Below, piece by piece: positions 11,478 through 23,830 of a stretch of 64,000 nt of DNA. The stretch covers positions 144,889,501-144,953,500 of the forward strand of contig CM032229.1 in NCBI GenBank assembly GCA_019009955.1. The letters are read 5' to 3'. Position numbers and translations under genes: made by a program. How positions within the stretch are numbered: position 1 is the stretch's first letter; each line of letters starts with the position of its first letter. The notes under the pieces are model-generated. The model was given only the letters and a program-made list of their open reading frames with translations, had not been told where the DNA came from and made no database searches. Source of the DNA: Riptortus pedestris. Taxonomy: Eukaryota > Arthropoda > Insecta > Hemiptera > Alydidae.

Positions 11478-11650
11478 GTTATTATCTATTTATTAACGTC
11501 CACTTTATGCAAGTAAGGCTAAATGGGACGGGATATCTACAGGTTACCACCCTTTTCTAGCCAGGGTGGGAATTTTAAGGATTTTATTTAATGAGTTCGT
11601 CAGTAAATAAATTCCTATTTACCCAGGTGGGAATCAAACCCGTCATTTAT
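11478..11650 (-). mobile_element. tRNA-derived SINE
   Basis: It contains the tail side, body and B-box region (GTGGGAATCAAACCCG on the plus strand, a C-to-A decayed B-box complement). The A-box head is lost. Confidence 0.78.
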
Positions 11651-12404
11651 AATGTTGGTGTTAGAGAAAAATAAAGGGAACTAATGGTGAAAAAGATTAT
11701 TCAGTCAAAGATCGTTGCTTAAATTTATGAATTTCAAAATTCTGAATTCCAACTTACGGTCACCAAGTGGAATCTATTGTAGTTTCATCAGAATGTCTTA
11801 ATAAAATTGAGATTTTTTTAAATTTATTTATTCAGAGAATAAATTATGCCAAAAAGTGCTATCTTGGACAACCTTAACTATGTTTCGACGTGAAGTCTTA
11901 CTTTTTTCAACCCTTAACGACGGGTAATATAGTTAGAGAATTACAATACTTCTTACTTCATACGTTTTTGGTATTACAGCGCATCGCCTCAACAGAATTT
12001 TAGCATATATTTTCCTCTAATGCTAAGAAGATAAAATATTCTTCTGATTTTATTTTTAAAACCCACCATTGACGAGTAACAATTTTTAAATATTCGTTCA
12101 ACCGTAACTTGTACCTTCACCGTTTTGTAAATTGTGAGTGCCTGCTGAGTTTCATTAAACTGCTCGGGGGAGTTAGACGATGGCAATGACAGAATTGATT
12201 AGATAGAGCTTAAATTTATCCATTCATCACATTTCTACGAGATACTATTAATTGATTACTCTTTCAACCCACCATTGAAAAGTAATACTGCTAGTAAATA
12301 TATTCGAATTCGGAAAGTTGTGTAAAGGTTTAGAGTATTTAAAGAAATTTGCCAAACAATCTCGCCCTGAAATAACCTCAATAGATGATTTATCATAATA
12401 GATA

Positions 12405-12970
12405 GAATGATAGAAAGGGTTTGAATTTCCTTCACTATTAAAGTTTTATGTTGTGAGTGCAATTGAGAAATCTGGAAAATGATTTTTCCAGTTTTCTTGA
12501 ACGATTGAAGCTTGATTTATTACCAAATAAATAATTAAACACAAATCAATAATATTTTGTGGTGGGCAATATTTTTCTTACCACAATAGTCTAATAAATT
12601 AATGGACGAATATGATAAAAGCAAAGTACATGCATACCACTTCCTTTATTCATTAATCAAGTGATCTCCAAGACAGATTGCTTCAATCACGAATAAAACT
12701 GTTGGACACTGGCTTAGTTGTTTCAAAGCGAAACTTTCTTCCATTGTACAACTTTTACGAGATATCCATTATGAATCTTATAATAGGTCATTTTAAGTAC
12801 TTCTAGATTCTAACGTTTCAGAAAAATGAAAGTACAAATGAATGAGGACAATCTCATCACATTGTATCTGATTAATCATCAAAATATGATGAAGCTCCTA
12901 TTGGCTAATATAATTAATTTCACTTCAAACCTGACAGGAAGGTTCAAACTCATATTAAAAGCAGCAATAA
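12405..12970. repeat. Interspersed repeat A, copy 2 (uninterrupted)
   Basis: Direct-orientation homologue of 5335-6185 without the 262-bp retroposon, so it acts as the empty-site reference. Shared stretches include CTTCCATTGTACAACTTTTA. Non-coding and unclassified. Confidence 0.75.
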
Positions 12971-14479
12971 CAGTACTAAATGGACTGTAAATGTGATGAA
13001 TATTAAAGGAAAAATTATCTTAATACCATTTGCTAAAGATGGCCGAATAGGGTGGAAAAAATAAAGTGGAAAAGAAAAGAAAATGGAATTGGCCAACGTC
13101 ATAGAAGTGTCTTTGACCTGAGCTTATCAGAACAAATGTATATATTTCATCTTCTTCATAGTTGTTTTTCTCCAGAATTTTCTCTGATTCAGTCTTTTTT
13201 GTTGACAAAATGCGCGTCGTGGGAACGATCAATAGATAATGGGACGACTGCGTATATTACTGATATGAAACGACTAATATGTATCTCAATTTAGATAATG
13301 TCTCCCAGATATACGGGAGCTCTATCAGAGATAACCTGAGAAAAACTATAGGATAAGGCTCTTTCTAGATCGATTTAAACAGCTGTAAAATAGTCGTGGA
13401 TGAACTAATAACATGTATTAGCAGATTGCCCTGTAGGTTTGTTAATTTTTTTAAGCAGGATGCATTAAGTACGTTTTTTTAAAATTGGAGGGTTTTTTAA
13501 AAGAAATTCATAACGCCCGTTCTTATGAAATTATTACTTACTATCACTATCTTCAAAATTTATTCAAGTAATTAAAGTTCAGTGGGTCAAATGCTTATCA
13601 TCCAATGAGTTAGATAGTTAAAAGTTCTTGAGTAATACGCTGAAACTCTGGACTCAAAACCCTATTAAATTAAACTATTTTTCCCTTTCCAATCAATTCT
13701 ATACTTTTTATTTATTTTGTTTGTTTCGCGTCGATTTAATTAATTAAAGAAATTTCGGTATTGTACCAATACAAATATAACTCGGTGAATATTGCTGACA
13801 CTAATCCATTATGTAAAGAAATAACAGAAATTATTTAAAGTTGTTAAAATATTTATTGTCTGGGTTTCCTTTCTCCAATGAGATCAGGAATCATCCACAA
13901 AACTTTCACTGTCCCTTCTAAATTTATGGTTCCAAAATAGTGGGGTTACAACGAATTTCACTAAGAGCCTGTGGCTTTGAACGACCATCAGAACTGATGC
14001 AACTAAATTAATAGTGATGACATTTCAACTTGGTTTAATTACGTAAAGGTGTATCAAGCTTCTCAAATTCTGCAATGACGTCCAGAGGGCGTATCATCTT
14101 TTCACCTCCCAAACATTTTTTTTTCTTTTCATATATATCCTTTATTGAGTTATTACAAGAAATTTACAAAATAATTTATAGTGTTCCTTCTGACCAATAC
14201 AATATTACGAAAAGAAGTAAAAAAATAAGATTTCCTATTTAAGTAAAAGATTGCTTATAAATGCAATTGACTATAAGTGGCTGTCATATTGCAACATGGT
14301 GAATATTAAAATTATTTTAAAAATTTACAAATTTAAGTGACCTTACGAGCTAGTAATATTAACAAATACACAATTTAATTTTTTTTTTAATATGTAAATA
14401 TGATTACAGGTAAAGTAGGGATTAAGGTAAGGATGTTTACATGTCTTTAGTTTAGCCTACTGGGCCTCAATTCAATCTA
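12971..14479. other. No gene recognised
   Basis: Two overlapping antisense open frames at 13020-13294 have no recognisable domain. The rest is AT-rich, unique-looking sequence. Confidence 0.4.
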
Positions 14480-14985
14480 TTTCTAATGTTAGAATAAAAT
14501 GTACTTAGTTCAATTGGGTACGAATCTTGGAGTGCTTTGTTTGTTATTTCATTGATGAGTGGGTTATTTTGTGTTTACAAGATTTGAATAACTTAGTGGC
14601 CAGCTTAGGAATATATGTCTTTATCCTGGGTAAGTTTAAAATTTGATGTAATTTTCTTATTTTTGAATGATAGTGGGAGATTATACACAGTTCTCAGACA
14701 TTTATTTTTAAATATTTGTAGCTTTCTTAAATTAGTATTCGATATATAGCTCTATATGGCAATGTTAATACTGATGCAATGCAGGCTTTGTATAACATTA
14801 GTTTATTCACAGAGCTAAGTTTCGATATACAATTAAAGTAAGGGTTAATCTGGCAAATCACTTTGTTATCTTTATCACACGTTTTTTTGTTGTTGTATTT
14901 TTTATATATGTTCTGTAAATGTTAATCCTTTGCGTAACGTTACTCCCAATTATTTAATATACTTCGGCCATGACATAAGATTATT
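14480..14985 (-). pseudogene. Decayed jockey-type LINE ORF2 C-terminal part
   Basis: The minus-strand translation is broken by many stops, but it retains the ordered landmarks of the region after the reverse transcriptase palm in jockey/I-type LINEs: KYxKxLGVTLRKGLTFTEHI, then KACIASVLTLPYRAI-like text, then LQIFKNKCLRTVYNLPLSFK, then NNPLINEI. The order and spacing match the thumb and connection region of such ORF2 proteins. The catalytic YADD region would lie upstream and is not seen. The clade is inferred from wording only. Confidence 0.7.
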
Positions 14986-15308
14986 GCAAAAGTTTGATTG
15001 GTCTGGATTTTTTGTCTTCTTTTAACCTCCATAACTAAAAATCATGATAACAAGACTGAAATTTAGCTAGACAAAAATTATTTAGTATTCTAATAGGTAC
15101 TAAAATAGTTTGTAGGAGTTGGGATTTACTAAAAGCTGAATTGTGGGAAAACTACCTAACTTAATATGCAATTTCGAAAAAAATGAATTTATGCAAATTT
15201 AAAAGAATTTTCTATTGCAATCAACAAATAATAATCGAAATAATTATTATTTGAGCCTTCTCTAGACTACCAATTCTGTTCCGATTTTTTTAGACGTTGG
15301 CATAGAAA

Positions 15309-15311
<3 letters not shown>

Positions 15312-15367
<56 letters not shown>
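15312..15367. repeat. (AT)n microsatellite abutting a Helitron end
   Basis: About 27 AT units directly followed by the CTAG terminus of the minus-strand Helitron copy. Confidence 0.95.
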
Positions 15368-15368
<1 letters not shown>

Positions 15369-15800
15369 TAGCGGACCCGACAGATGTTGTCCTGTATGAT
15401 ATTTCAAGCGATTAGGATATTAAATTTAATAATGTTATGTTTAAAACAAAAGCTACTTTACTATATCTCGTTTATACTTTGTTATACGACAAAAGTGAAT
15501 ATAACAAAAGTTACTCTAAATAACAAAATAAACAACTTTTAACCTGTGTATATTTGCCGAAAAACCAATAGGAAACGAAATATCGCTATTTTTAATTTTA
15601 CCCTCCCTTACGACCCCCACTCCTGCTCCATCTGCCTGGCTGATTTGTGAATCTAAACCATTCAGGGCGCCATCTAAACGCATACATAAAAATTCATTCA
15701 AATCTAGCCGTTTAGGGGGAGTTCTGTACTTACACACGTACAGTAGAATTATATATTTTTTTTTTTGAAACTGGCACAATTTTAGTCACCAAGCAGGTAG
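15368..15800 (-). mobile_element. Helitron 3' part (minus strand)
   Basis: Read on the minus strand, it ends GGACAACATCTGTCGGGTCC then GCTAG, next to T. That is a short hairpin-forming segment followed by CTAG, the Helitron 3' signature. Inner blocks (ATAACAAAAGTT, GTATAAACGAGATATA, AATCGCTATTTCGTTTCC) match the copies at 27510-28140 and 32030-32503. The block near 15660-15725, with AGCCGTTTAGG in plus orientation, is a common Helitron-associated motif. No Rep/helicase coding is seen and the 5' end was not found. Confidence 0.75.
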
Positions 15801-16488
15801 GATCGAAATATATTTTAAAAATTATACAAAATTCTCGTCATGTTTACAGCATGAATAGCCAATTTTCTTCAGAGAAATAGAGCAACAGATGGACGAACGA
15901 ACATCTCAGAAATAAACAATGTCGTCAGATGTAAGAAACCCCATAAAACAACAACTGTAGTCAGATGCACCCTTGTATTAATTTTGCTACGCACCTAAGA
16001 AGTTAGTTTGCTGTTGTTTGTTGATAGACTTGTAATGGCCTGAAGGAGTAAATAAGAGAATTTTCCCACTTACAAGTTAGTCTAATTTGCCGTGGATAAT
16101 TACATGCTGTCTACCAAGCCTTTGATCGATGAAGGTTACGCCAAGGTCACCTCGTTAAGTCTGCTCCTAAAAAATTGACTTCTTTTTATTCTCAATGAGT
16201 TCCTCCTCCTTTTAATAACATTTTTTATTTATTTTAGAACTCCTTCATCCTCCCTTATTTATGAACTGAAAAATGAAACTTGTAGTCACAACATCGTCTT
16301 ACCGTGGCTCTGAATAGAAACACTGATCAACACTTTAACCAAATTCTGGAACTCTTAAATTAAGTTCTGCAATGGATAATAAAGAAAAAAATAGATTTCT
16401 GATTTTTTTTTCTATTACCCTTAGTCTCATGAGAGACACTTCAATTGAATAACAATGGCTCTCGCAAGTTCAAGTTCCAATAAAGAAA
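15801..16488. other. No gene recognised
   Basis: No long frame, RNA gene or placed repeat. It probably includes the remaining 5' part of the neighbouring Helitron, but I could not identify the TC terminus. Confidence 0.4.
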
Positions 16489-17106
16489 AGTCACGGGGGT
16501 TAATCAGCAGATTTCCCACGTGCGTTACGTATTTTCATTTATCTCAAAACGTAAAAGTTCAATGAGAACAATATTTGGTATTTAGGATTCAAATAAAGCG
16601 TTTCATAACATAATAGCATAATTGTCAATATGACATGCGTAGAGATGGGGGTTTACAAAACACCAAAAACTAGAAAATTCAAATTTCTCGGTTAAAAATG
16701 AAGATTGTGAAAAAATGTACATAACAACATTTATAGAACGACATTTTCAATACGATCGGTTTTATACAAGTTTTCAATCCAACGTATAACAGAGATATTA
16801 AGAATTTTCGAAATTCTATCCCTCTCCCTGGTCCGATTTCAACCGTTAAAGAACTTGATCTTTCTTTTTATATACAACGAATATATATATATCAAGTTTG
16901 GTATCGTTAAGACAAAAATTGCGACCACTAGAGCGGTAACAGACAAATTTATTTGCATACAATTTTGAACGGACCTCATTTTCGTCACCTACTAGGTCGT
17001 GGAACATTTATAAATATATCAATGTACATTTGAAGAAAAATTTCGAAAATCGCTTCATGAGCACGACCTAAATAGCTGATTTTCCTAAAGGGAAATCTGC
17101 TAAAAC
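16489..17106 (-). mobile_element. DINE-1-like element, near full length (about 618 bp)
   Basis: The plus strand starts near the 3' subterminal repeat (CAGCAGATTTCCCACGTGCG) and passes through GTTCAATGAGAACAATATTT, the GGGGGTTTACAAAAC block, the TTTTATACAAGTTTT block and CCGTTAAAGAACTTGATC. It ends with the 5' block GAGCACGACCTAAATAGC and GGGAAATCTGCTAAAA. Both subterminal repeats are present, but the 3' hairpin is worn to a few bases. It is one of the best templates for the family on this strand. Confidence 0.85.
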
Positions 17107-17149
17107 CTCTTTTAATGGATGTTCTTCAAATATTCATTTATATGGACAA

Positions 17150-17545
17150 TTCATAATTTAATCAGGACCATAAAATCTTGTTTGATGACATCACAACGAA
17201 TTAGCATGAATCTCGCTTAATAAAGGTCTCTTAAAACCAATATTTGATATTTCAGCTTGGGCTGCAACAAAGTGGGCATGAAATAACAGCTTGTTGATAT
17301 TGTTGACATGAGTTGGATTGGTGGTTAACTGAAAGCTGAAAAATCCAATTATCTCTGATAATATTTATGATAGAAAAAAATTGCAAATAACAACATTTAT
17401 AGTACATTAGTTTTGCAATAATATCTGTCCAATGCAAGGCATAGATAGATCGGTGGACATTTGTGGAAATTCCAATGGGAAAATCACGTAATGAGAACGA
17501 CCTCAATAGCTGATTTCCCTCAAGGGAAATCTGCTGAAACACAGT
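17150..17545 (-). mobile_element. DINE-1-like element, internally deleted
   Basis: It shares the AATAACAGCTTGTTGATATT block and the 5' end (GAGAACGACCTCAATAGC, CTCAAGGGAAATCTGCTG) with other copies. The C-rich core and (AT)n region are missing. The open frame crossing it on the minus strand is a by-product of the repeat. Confidence 0.75.
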
Positions 17546-17670
17546 GGAGCAATATGTAACGTACATTGGAACATAAATTCCGACACGCCAAAAATAAATA
17601 AGTGACAATTCAAATTTTTTTAAACTTACTTCTAAGAGCTACATTTTATGACACTTAGTGCGACCTTCCG

Positions 17671-17763
17671 CTAAAACACACCTTTTTGGATACCTAGCTT
17701 CTGCAAATCCTCCCTTATGTCATCCGGCCATCTCACCTCCTTCACATCTCTTGTCCTTCTCAC
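17671..17763 (-). pseudogene. Endonuclease/RT-type LINE, extreme C-terminal fragment
   Basis: Thirty uninterrupted codons read RRTRDVKEVRWPDDIREDLQ and KLGIQKGVF, matching the tail of LINE ORF2 proteins where an R-W-x-D-(D/N)-I-x-E-D-L motif precedes a short basic end. The sequence upstream to about 17830 (KMRMLRLAS) belongs to the same relic in another frame. It is 5' truncated and non-functional. Confidence 0.65.
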
Positions 17764-17849
17764 AATACTTAGTGTAGAGTACAACTGTTAGTTTGGATGC
17801 AAGCCTTAACATACGCATCTTCCCTTCTTAAACAGGCTAGTTGTAAAAG

Positions 17850-17985
17850 TCCATTATTTTGGCCTTCGCCAACTTATTCCCTCAGGGGAATTCATGTATT
17901 GAAGTCGTAATCATGACGAGATTTTCGAATAATGTCTTCAAATGTCCATCGACCCTACCTAGTAGATGTCTATAATTAGGTCTCC
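17850..17985 (+). mobile_element. DINE-1-like element, 5' end fragment
   Basis: It carries the decayed 5' palindrome (TTCCCTCAGGGGAATTCATG) and the following block (CATGACGAGATTTTCGAATA, then AAATGTCCATCGACCCTACC). It stops before the core. Confidence 0.7.
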
Positions 17986-17988
17986 CCT

Positions 17989-18770
17989 CTACCAAAAAAA
18001 AAAACTGAAGACAGAATACAAGTAACGTGTAACCTCCTTAATTCTTGAGTTACGAAACAATGCATAGAACATCAATAGTTTATCCAGATTGGATCTGTTA
18101 CATTTTACCACCCGTTTCATAATAACGGAGAGCAATGGCATAAGTTGCGTGACAATAAGCTCCGCACTGTACAAAGTACTGTGCACTCCTACTTCAACAA
18201 GCACTAAAAGGATGACTGAAGTATTAATGTGCCACCTTAGAATTTGCCAAATAAGCCCCACACACCAGCATCTAATGAAAGGGAAGAACATCCAGCCAGC
18301 ATTGCTTGTGGTGAAGACCTTATAGTTGCACACTTACAAAGTGTAGAAGGTATGAGGACATCAATAAGTCCCTTGGTATATCAAATCACTATCTGAAATG
18401 CTAGGGAATGATAGCCACTCTATAAAAATTTGTTTAACATTTTTAATAATTACTGGCTTAAATAAAGAAATATAATAATATAGAAATAATCTAGGACTTC
18501 AACATATGGGCACACAAGCCAGTGAGTTAAGTTTTTATATATCAAATTGATTATAACAAAATACTGCTGTGTTTTTTGTTATGAGCCACCATAGAGAAAA
18601 ATAGAAGAGATGCGACATAAGCGAGGATGAGGGAGGGCTAACGAGTGTACGGGATCTCTGAAGGGCGGAACTATTGGACAAAAGGAAGAATTACGCAAAT
18701 GGAATTTCGACAATCTAGGCACAAATAACTCCCCTGAGTTTGGGGCCTATTTACAATAAAATAAATAAAT
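17989..18770. other. No gene; possible LINE 3' tail
   Basis: Overlapping antisense open frames at 17989-18333 show no recognisable domain. The segment ending near 18760 with GGGGCCTATTTACAATAAAA and an AATA tail looks like a short LINE 3' end, but no target duplication is clear. Confidence 0.35.
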
Positions 18771-18774
18771 AACG

Positions 18775-18995
18775 GAGATATTTTTCATTTATCTCAAAGT
18801 AAAAGTTCAATGAGAACAATATCTGGTCTCTAAGCTTCAAATAAACTACTTCATGGTATAACAGCTTATTGTTAAGGTGTCATGAAGTAATGCAAATATC
18901 TCGGTTAATAATCGAGGTAGCGAAAAAAAAACGTATATAACAACATTTCTAGACCGGTAACCCCCCCCCCCTTTCTACAGCCGTTACGAACCAAG
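18775..18995 (-). mobile_element. DINE-1-like fragment
   Basis: It contains GTAAAAGTTCAATGAGAACA, ATAACAGCTTATTGTTAAGG and the C-run followed by CAGCCGTTACGAACC, that is, the central-to-3' part of a minus-strand copy. Part of the core has been deleted. Confidence 0.7.
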
Positions 18996-19056
18996 TAAAA
19001 CACAATTCCAGACTAATGGAGTCAATTTGTAAACAACCAAAAGACATATTATTATA

Positions 19057-19138
19057 TTGCAATCCAAAACTAATAAGCCCAAGTATGAAAATCCATATTA
19101 CAATCCAAAACTAATAAGCACGAGTATGAAAATCCACA
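19057..19138. repeat. Tandem duplication, 41-bp unit, two copies
   Basis: The segment with CAATCCAAAACTAATAAGC and GTATGAAAATCCA occurs twice in a row with few differences, consistent with a simple tandem duplication. Confidence 0.8.
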
Positions 19139-19417
19139 AAAAACGAATTCAACAAAGAACAATAGTACCACACCCAGAAAAATAAAAAAATAAATAATTA
19201 AAAAAACTCCTAACTATTCTAGGAAACTCTGCCTGATGACTTGACTGTTCTGCATTGGCTCCAGTCAGGCCTAGGCATAGGTCGGGGACCTTTGAAAGTT
19301 AACGGGGAATCGCTGTGACGTGCTGCAAGCATGTCGCTTCACTTTGTATTTTAATGTTAAGACTTCCTTTCTCTAATAGGTTTCATTTATGACGCTTCTA
19401 CAATGATAACGTTCCCC

Positions 19418-19540
19418 TTTTTAGCAGATTTCCCTTAAGAGAAATCAGCTATTGAGGCCGTACTCATGACGCGACTTTTGAAATTTTTCTTCAAATGTCC
19501 ATCGATCCTACCTAGGAGATGAAGAAAATGAGATCCGTTC

Positions 19541-19581
<41 letters not shown>

Positions 19582-19745
19582 TGTTACCGCTCTAGCGGTC
19601 GCAATTATTGTTTGATCGTTGCCAAACTCGATATCTAGTCGTTTTATGTAGGAAGAAAGATCAAGTTCGTTAACGGCTGAAATCGGACCAGTAATTTTGA
19701 TACGGCATTTAAATAATTTTGAACGGGCATCATTTTCGTTATCTC
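19418..19745 (+). mobile_element. DINE-1-like element, 5' half with (AT)n core
   Basis: It starts TTTTAGCAGATTTCCC and its palindromic partner, followed by the CATGACGCGACTTTTGAAAT block, the GAGATCCGTTCAAAATTAT block, (AT)n at 19546-19578, CTGTTACCGCTCTAGCGGTC, and GTTAACGGCTGAAATCGGAC. It is truncated there and rejoined to a second short piece of the CATTTTCGTTATCTCCT region. Confidence 0.85.
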
Positions 19746-19912
19746 CTTAAAATAATTGGGCACATATCATAGCAGTAAGGGAAATATGCTATTAAGTTAC
19801 CCTGTGCTTCATTGCCTATCATATTTCAACCCGAGATTCAATCTTGTTGAGTAAAACTTGTTACAGAAACGACGCCTGCTTTCTTTCCTAAGTTAATAAA
19901 AACTTGGTCTGA

Positions 19913-20332
19913 AAATGTGGGGCTTATTGGGGGCTTTGGCGATTTATGCTTTTAGGACGAGTCAGACAGAAAAAAAATCACTCATATAAAATCTTTTTAA
20001 AATTTGGTTTTCTACGAGAATCCTTCATGAAAAACACGGCCTTTTCTTATGAAACCCCAGACATAGAATCATTAGAGAAGAACTGGAAGAGGTTAGATAG
20101 TTAACTTTCCAACCAAAAGAAGCATCAATCTTTACAACTAAAACCTACCAAGTATCAATTCAAAATTCTAGCAAAAGCAAGCAGGGAGTTCGAAACACTC
20201 CATATATACAGCCGGGAGAAAAATATATTTCCTCATGACCTATAATACGACAAAAACAAAGCCCTTAAACTAAATTATTATGTGGAATCAGGAATCATAG
20301 AACAATCGCAATGCAAATTATATATTGATTAG
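19913..20332 (+). pseudogene. Unrecognised broken reading frame
   Basis: From 19919 to 20332, 138 codons stay in one frame with only three stops, including the last. That is far fewer than expected in such AT-rich DNA. The translation has a normal protein-like composition (for example SYETPDIESLEKNWKRLD and LKPTKYQFKILAKASREFET). I do not recognise the family. A decayed transposable-element ORF is the likeliest explanation, given the surroundings, but a dead host exon is possible. Confidence 0.5.
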
Positions 20333-20591
20333 AAAACTTTCCTACCATTCATTGATTTAATGAATACTTCGATGTCTTTTAATAGTCTTTCGTATTGTTT
20401 ATTTTTAGCCCTGCCGATTCATCTAGTCATACATCGGAAGATGCTTGTTTAAATATTAAAGCTCTTAAAACGTTTTAACCGATGTTGATAAAGAAGTCAA
20501 TAGTTTTCTATCGGCTTAAGAAGCATAAAAATTTAACTAAGTCCTATTATTCTTCCATAGTAAATGTAAATTGAAAAGAAGGGTAGGAGCT

Positions 20592-20594
<3 letters not shown>

Positions 20595-20656
<62 letters not shown>

Positions 20657-20660
20657 GTAA
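20595..20660. repeat. (AT)n plus (ATGT)n microsatellite
   Basis: AT repeat followed by short ATGT units. The open frame spanning it is low-complexity. Confidence 0.95.
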
Positions 20661-20869
20661 ATGAATCCTTATTTACCTTGGTGACGGCATCACTCGTGAA
20701 AGGCTGGACCAATTTCTCTAATTCGTTTTTTGTAGTGTTTGTTACTGTCGGAAGAACGTTCTTAGGAAAGAAAAAATTAGAAAGTTGTTGTGAAAATGAG
20801 GAAATTTAAGAATGCTTAACGACCATATTAAATTCTGTAATGCAATCTTGTTAGTACTTTTGACAATAA

Positions 20870-21875
20870 CAACATATCCAAAGTAACCCCATGCCGTTAG
20901 ACATAGCTGTCAGTTGTTTAAATATTTAACTGTCTGTAGTTTGACATAACTGACAGCGATTGGCAGAATGCTCGCTGAAAATATGATTTAACACAGGTTC
21001 GAAGGCGTTTTGATTCAACGGATACCCTTTGGTTCCGTACGACGGGTCATTCGACTTTAAACGGTCACAATGATTTAAGTGGTTACCATTTGCAATGTTG
21101 ATAGACTGCCCATTGCCGATACAAGCCCTGCCTTGGGCATGACGAAGGCCGTCCTCCTTGGTTAACAGAGGTTGTACAGTGAGTTGGTCACTCAGTGCGT
21201 GGAAACTCTAATCACGTATGCCTCAAGTTTCGCTCGGGGATGCTAAAGATCTCAAAGGTCTATAATGCCAACAGAAATATATATATGCCTTTTACTAGAA
21301 ATAAAAGCTTGCATATAAAATTATATGGTATGTTATGTTAATAGTAATAGAAATTAATTACTTATTGAATCTTCCTTGATAGTTACTTATTATAGGATGT
21401 GTGAGTTCATTTTTCAGACATTAATTAATTTTCATCAGGAGTCAGGTTGCTGTTATGGTTTTATTTAATCCTGTCCTTATCCCCCTCACTATCGTTTTCT
21501 TAGTATAACTGAAGTTATTTTGTTGTTCTAAGAAATATGAAAAATTAAAATATTTGTACTATTTAATTTATAAATGAATAGCTTAAAGCTAAAACTTCTG
21601 AGAGTAAAAAACTTGTATATCAGCTTAAAAATAGGTAGTTCTCCCTGGAATATTCTTGTATATTATTGTACTAATGCTTATAAATAATGACTCGGGGTCT
21701 TTTGAAGGAAAGTTACTTGTTTAAGTAGTCATGGTTATTATGAGGCGTGGTAGTTTATGTGAAAATGTCGAAACATAGCTTACAAGCAGTTATTTATTTA
21801 TTTTAGGCTATGGTTGAATCTCGCAAGTATACCTAATAAAAATGAATATTTTCCACTATTTTAATTATGTTGTTA
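20870..21875. other. No gene; partial match to 26930-27100
   Basis: The segment 21160-21280 (GGTTAACAGAGG, GAGTTGGTCACTCA, GGTCTATAATGCC) matches 26975-27095 in the same orientation, with substitutions. This indicates an unclassified interspersed repeat. The rest is AT-rich with no coding signal. Confidence 0.45.
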
Positions 21876-22062
21876 TTATTATTATTTATTAACGTCCACT
21901 TTTTGCAACTCAGGTTAATTGGGACGGGTTATCTACAGGTCACCACTCTTTTCTAGCCAGGGTGGGACTTAGGATGTTATTTAATGAATTTCGACACTAA
22001 ATAATTTCCCTTGCCCAGGCGAGAATCAAACTCGCCACTCTAGGTTTACCTGTGAGATTAAT
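21876..22062 (-). mobile_element. tRNA-derived SINE
   Basis: It has a (TTA)n tail, the AACGTCCACTTTTTGCAACT tail side, the body, and the B-box side (GAGAATCAAACTCGCCACTC on the plus strand) through GGTTTACCTGTGAGATTAAT, the start of the A-box side. It is nearly full length. Confidence 0.8.
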
Positions 22063-22877
22063 TATGTTGTACTTACATTTTGTGGATAGTGCGATAGCAA
22101 CATTAAAAGAAAATTCACTCTGCACACGAAATTTAGTTCCCAGACGGTTGGTTGGCATGCAAGACGTAGGTACGTCCAAAAAAGTTGCATGAACATGGTT
22201 TTCTAAAGTGGCTTCATTTAATTATCTGAATCTGGAATGTAAGCGGAATTATTTGAGTTTTATTATTTTTTTTAAAGGGCTCTCATATTTAAAAAGCTTT
22301 GTTGAAACAAGTCTAATCTCTTAGGAACTGAGCGTGTTTGCGTAATAAAGCCAGACTTATTACCTCTACACTATCTGCATCATACGAAGAAAGTAGGCCA
22401 GAGGGTTAATAAAATAAACTAATTAATTAAAAAAAATATGACAGAATGTTAAGTACACGGGCTGTACTTACAGGAATTTTACTTTCACCAGGAGTGCCAC
22501 AGATTAAAGATAATTAGTTATTATGCAGTTGGGAATATGCATTTTACACATTCACTGCTCCTTAACTAGCGCTATGTACTCACGTACAACTTGATGCAAT
22601 ATGCGGTTCATATATATTATGAACTCAATGCTCACAAATTAAAAGTATATCCTAGCTAGTACTCCCTTATATGCAGACATTAAATAAATGAATACGGCAT
22701 GTAGCGTGTCGTTAAAACCTATATAAAGCTTTCAATATTAACTAATTTATTCCTTCATTTTTCTGCACTTGGCCATAAGCTTAATTAGCAGGGGCAGTTA
22801 TAATATTATTATATAATTTTATATTTTTAAGGAAGTAATATAATTTTGAACAGTGGATTCTTGGAGTTAATATCGTT
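22063..22877. other. No gene recognised
   Basis: AT-rich unique-looking sequence. The minus-strand open frame at 21997-22179 overlaps the SINE and has no domain. Confidence 0.4.
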
Positions 22878-23025
22878 GTCCTTTTTATTATAAATTGGCT
22901 AACTTGGAATATACAGGTTACCATAATTTTCTAGCTAGGGTGGAACTAAGGATTTTATTTAATGAGCTCTGCGCTAAATAAATTCCTATTGTCCAGGCAG
23001 ATATCGAAACTAGGGCCCTTCCTTT
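22878..23025 (-). mobile_element. tRNA-derived SINE, diverged
   Basis: It matches the family through TACAGGTTACCATAATTTTC, TCTAGCTAGGGTGGAACTAA and the remnant B-box side (CAGGCAGATATCGAAACTAG). The tail has been partly replaced. Confidence 0.7.
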
Positions 23026-23317
23026 AACTTGAGTGAGAATAAAGAACGTTTGGTACAACAATTGTAGAATAAGAGATATTCAAAAAAATAGTAACGTATT
23101 TTTTTCATAGTAATGGAGATAATTACATCCATTCTTTTTACTTTTTCTTGTTCTCTGAACCCACTTGTGCATTTATTGAACAAGATGCTCAAAGAACCGA
23201 AGCTCTAAATAAATAAATAAAATCTAAACCCCTTTTTCGTGTCAACCAATAACGAGGTTAATCTTACTTTACTCAAAACGGTTAAATATCGAGATTGAAA
23301 TAAAAATGACACGCAGG

Positions 23318-23830
23318 CGCTGCGTAAACTAAGAGAATTTCCCACTTACATGGCACGCTAGGGATCTGACAGCGTGTATTATTATGTGTTTTATTTTTCC
23401 TGTAATAAAATACATAATAATAAATAGGACATGAAATTTAAACTGGAAATGATAGTTTAATGGTTCAGGTCCTCGAAGAGAAAACTGTAGGTCATTAATT
23501 GACTAAGGAGATTGATTGTAGAAAATGTTTTGATCAGAAATAAATTAACGACATTATTTCGATTTTTTATATTTTATTGATCGCTAACTTTCTCCCCACT
23601 CTCTCTCCAGTTTTGACCAATATGAAATTTTATCATTAGCTTTAAATGAATCGTTTAAATATTGTGTATGTTATTGATCAAGTAAATATTCAACTCTTGG
23701 AAAAATATAGTTTGTATCGACCACGTCACATCGAACTTATTTTCATGAATCCCAAATAGTAATGGTCCAATGAGTATATGATATTTACGCTACGTTTAAG
23801 ATTATTTCATGATATACTAGCTTATTGTTA
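23318..23830 (-). mobile_element. DINE-1-like element, part 1 (split by LINE)
   Basis: It starts with the 3' hairpin region (ACGCAGGCGCTGCGTAAACT on the plus strand) and subterminal repeat (AGAGAATTTCCCACTTACAT). After about 200 bases it resumes with the variant block containing GACCACGTCACATCGAACTT and ATACTAGCTTATTGTTAG, where it is interrupted by the LINE insertion. Two overlapping partial copies could account for the region. Confidence 0.65.

Noticed and set aside
17989..18333. Overlapping 114- and 78-codon frames on opposite strands
   Set aside because: No recognisable domain on either strand; overlap on both strands in AT-rich DNA is expected by chance.
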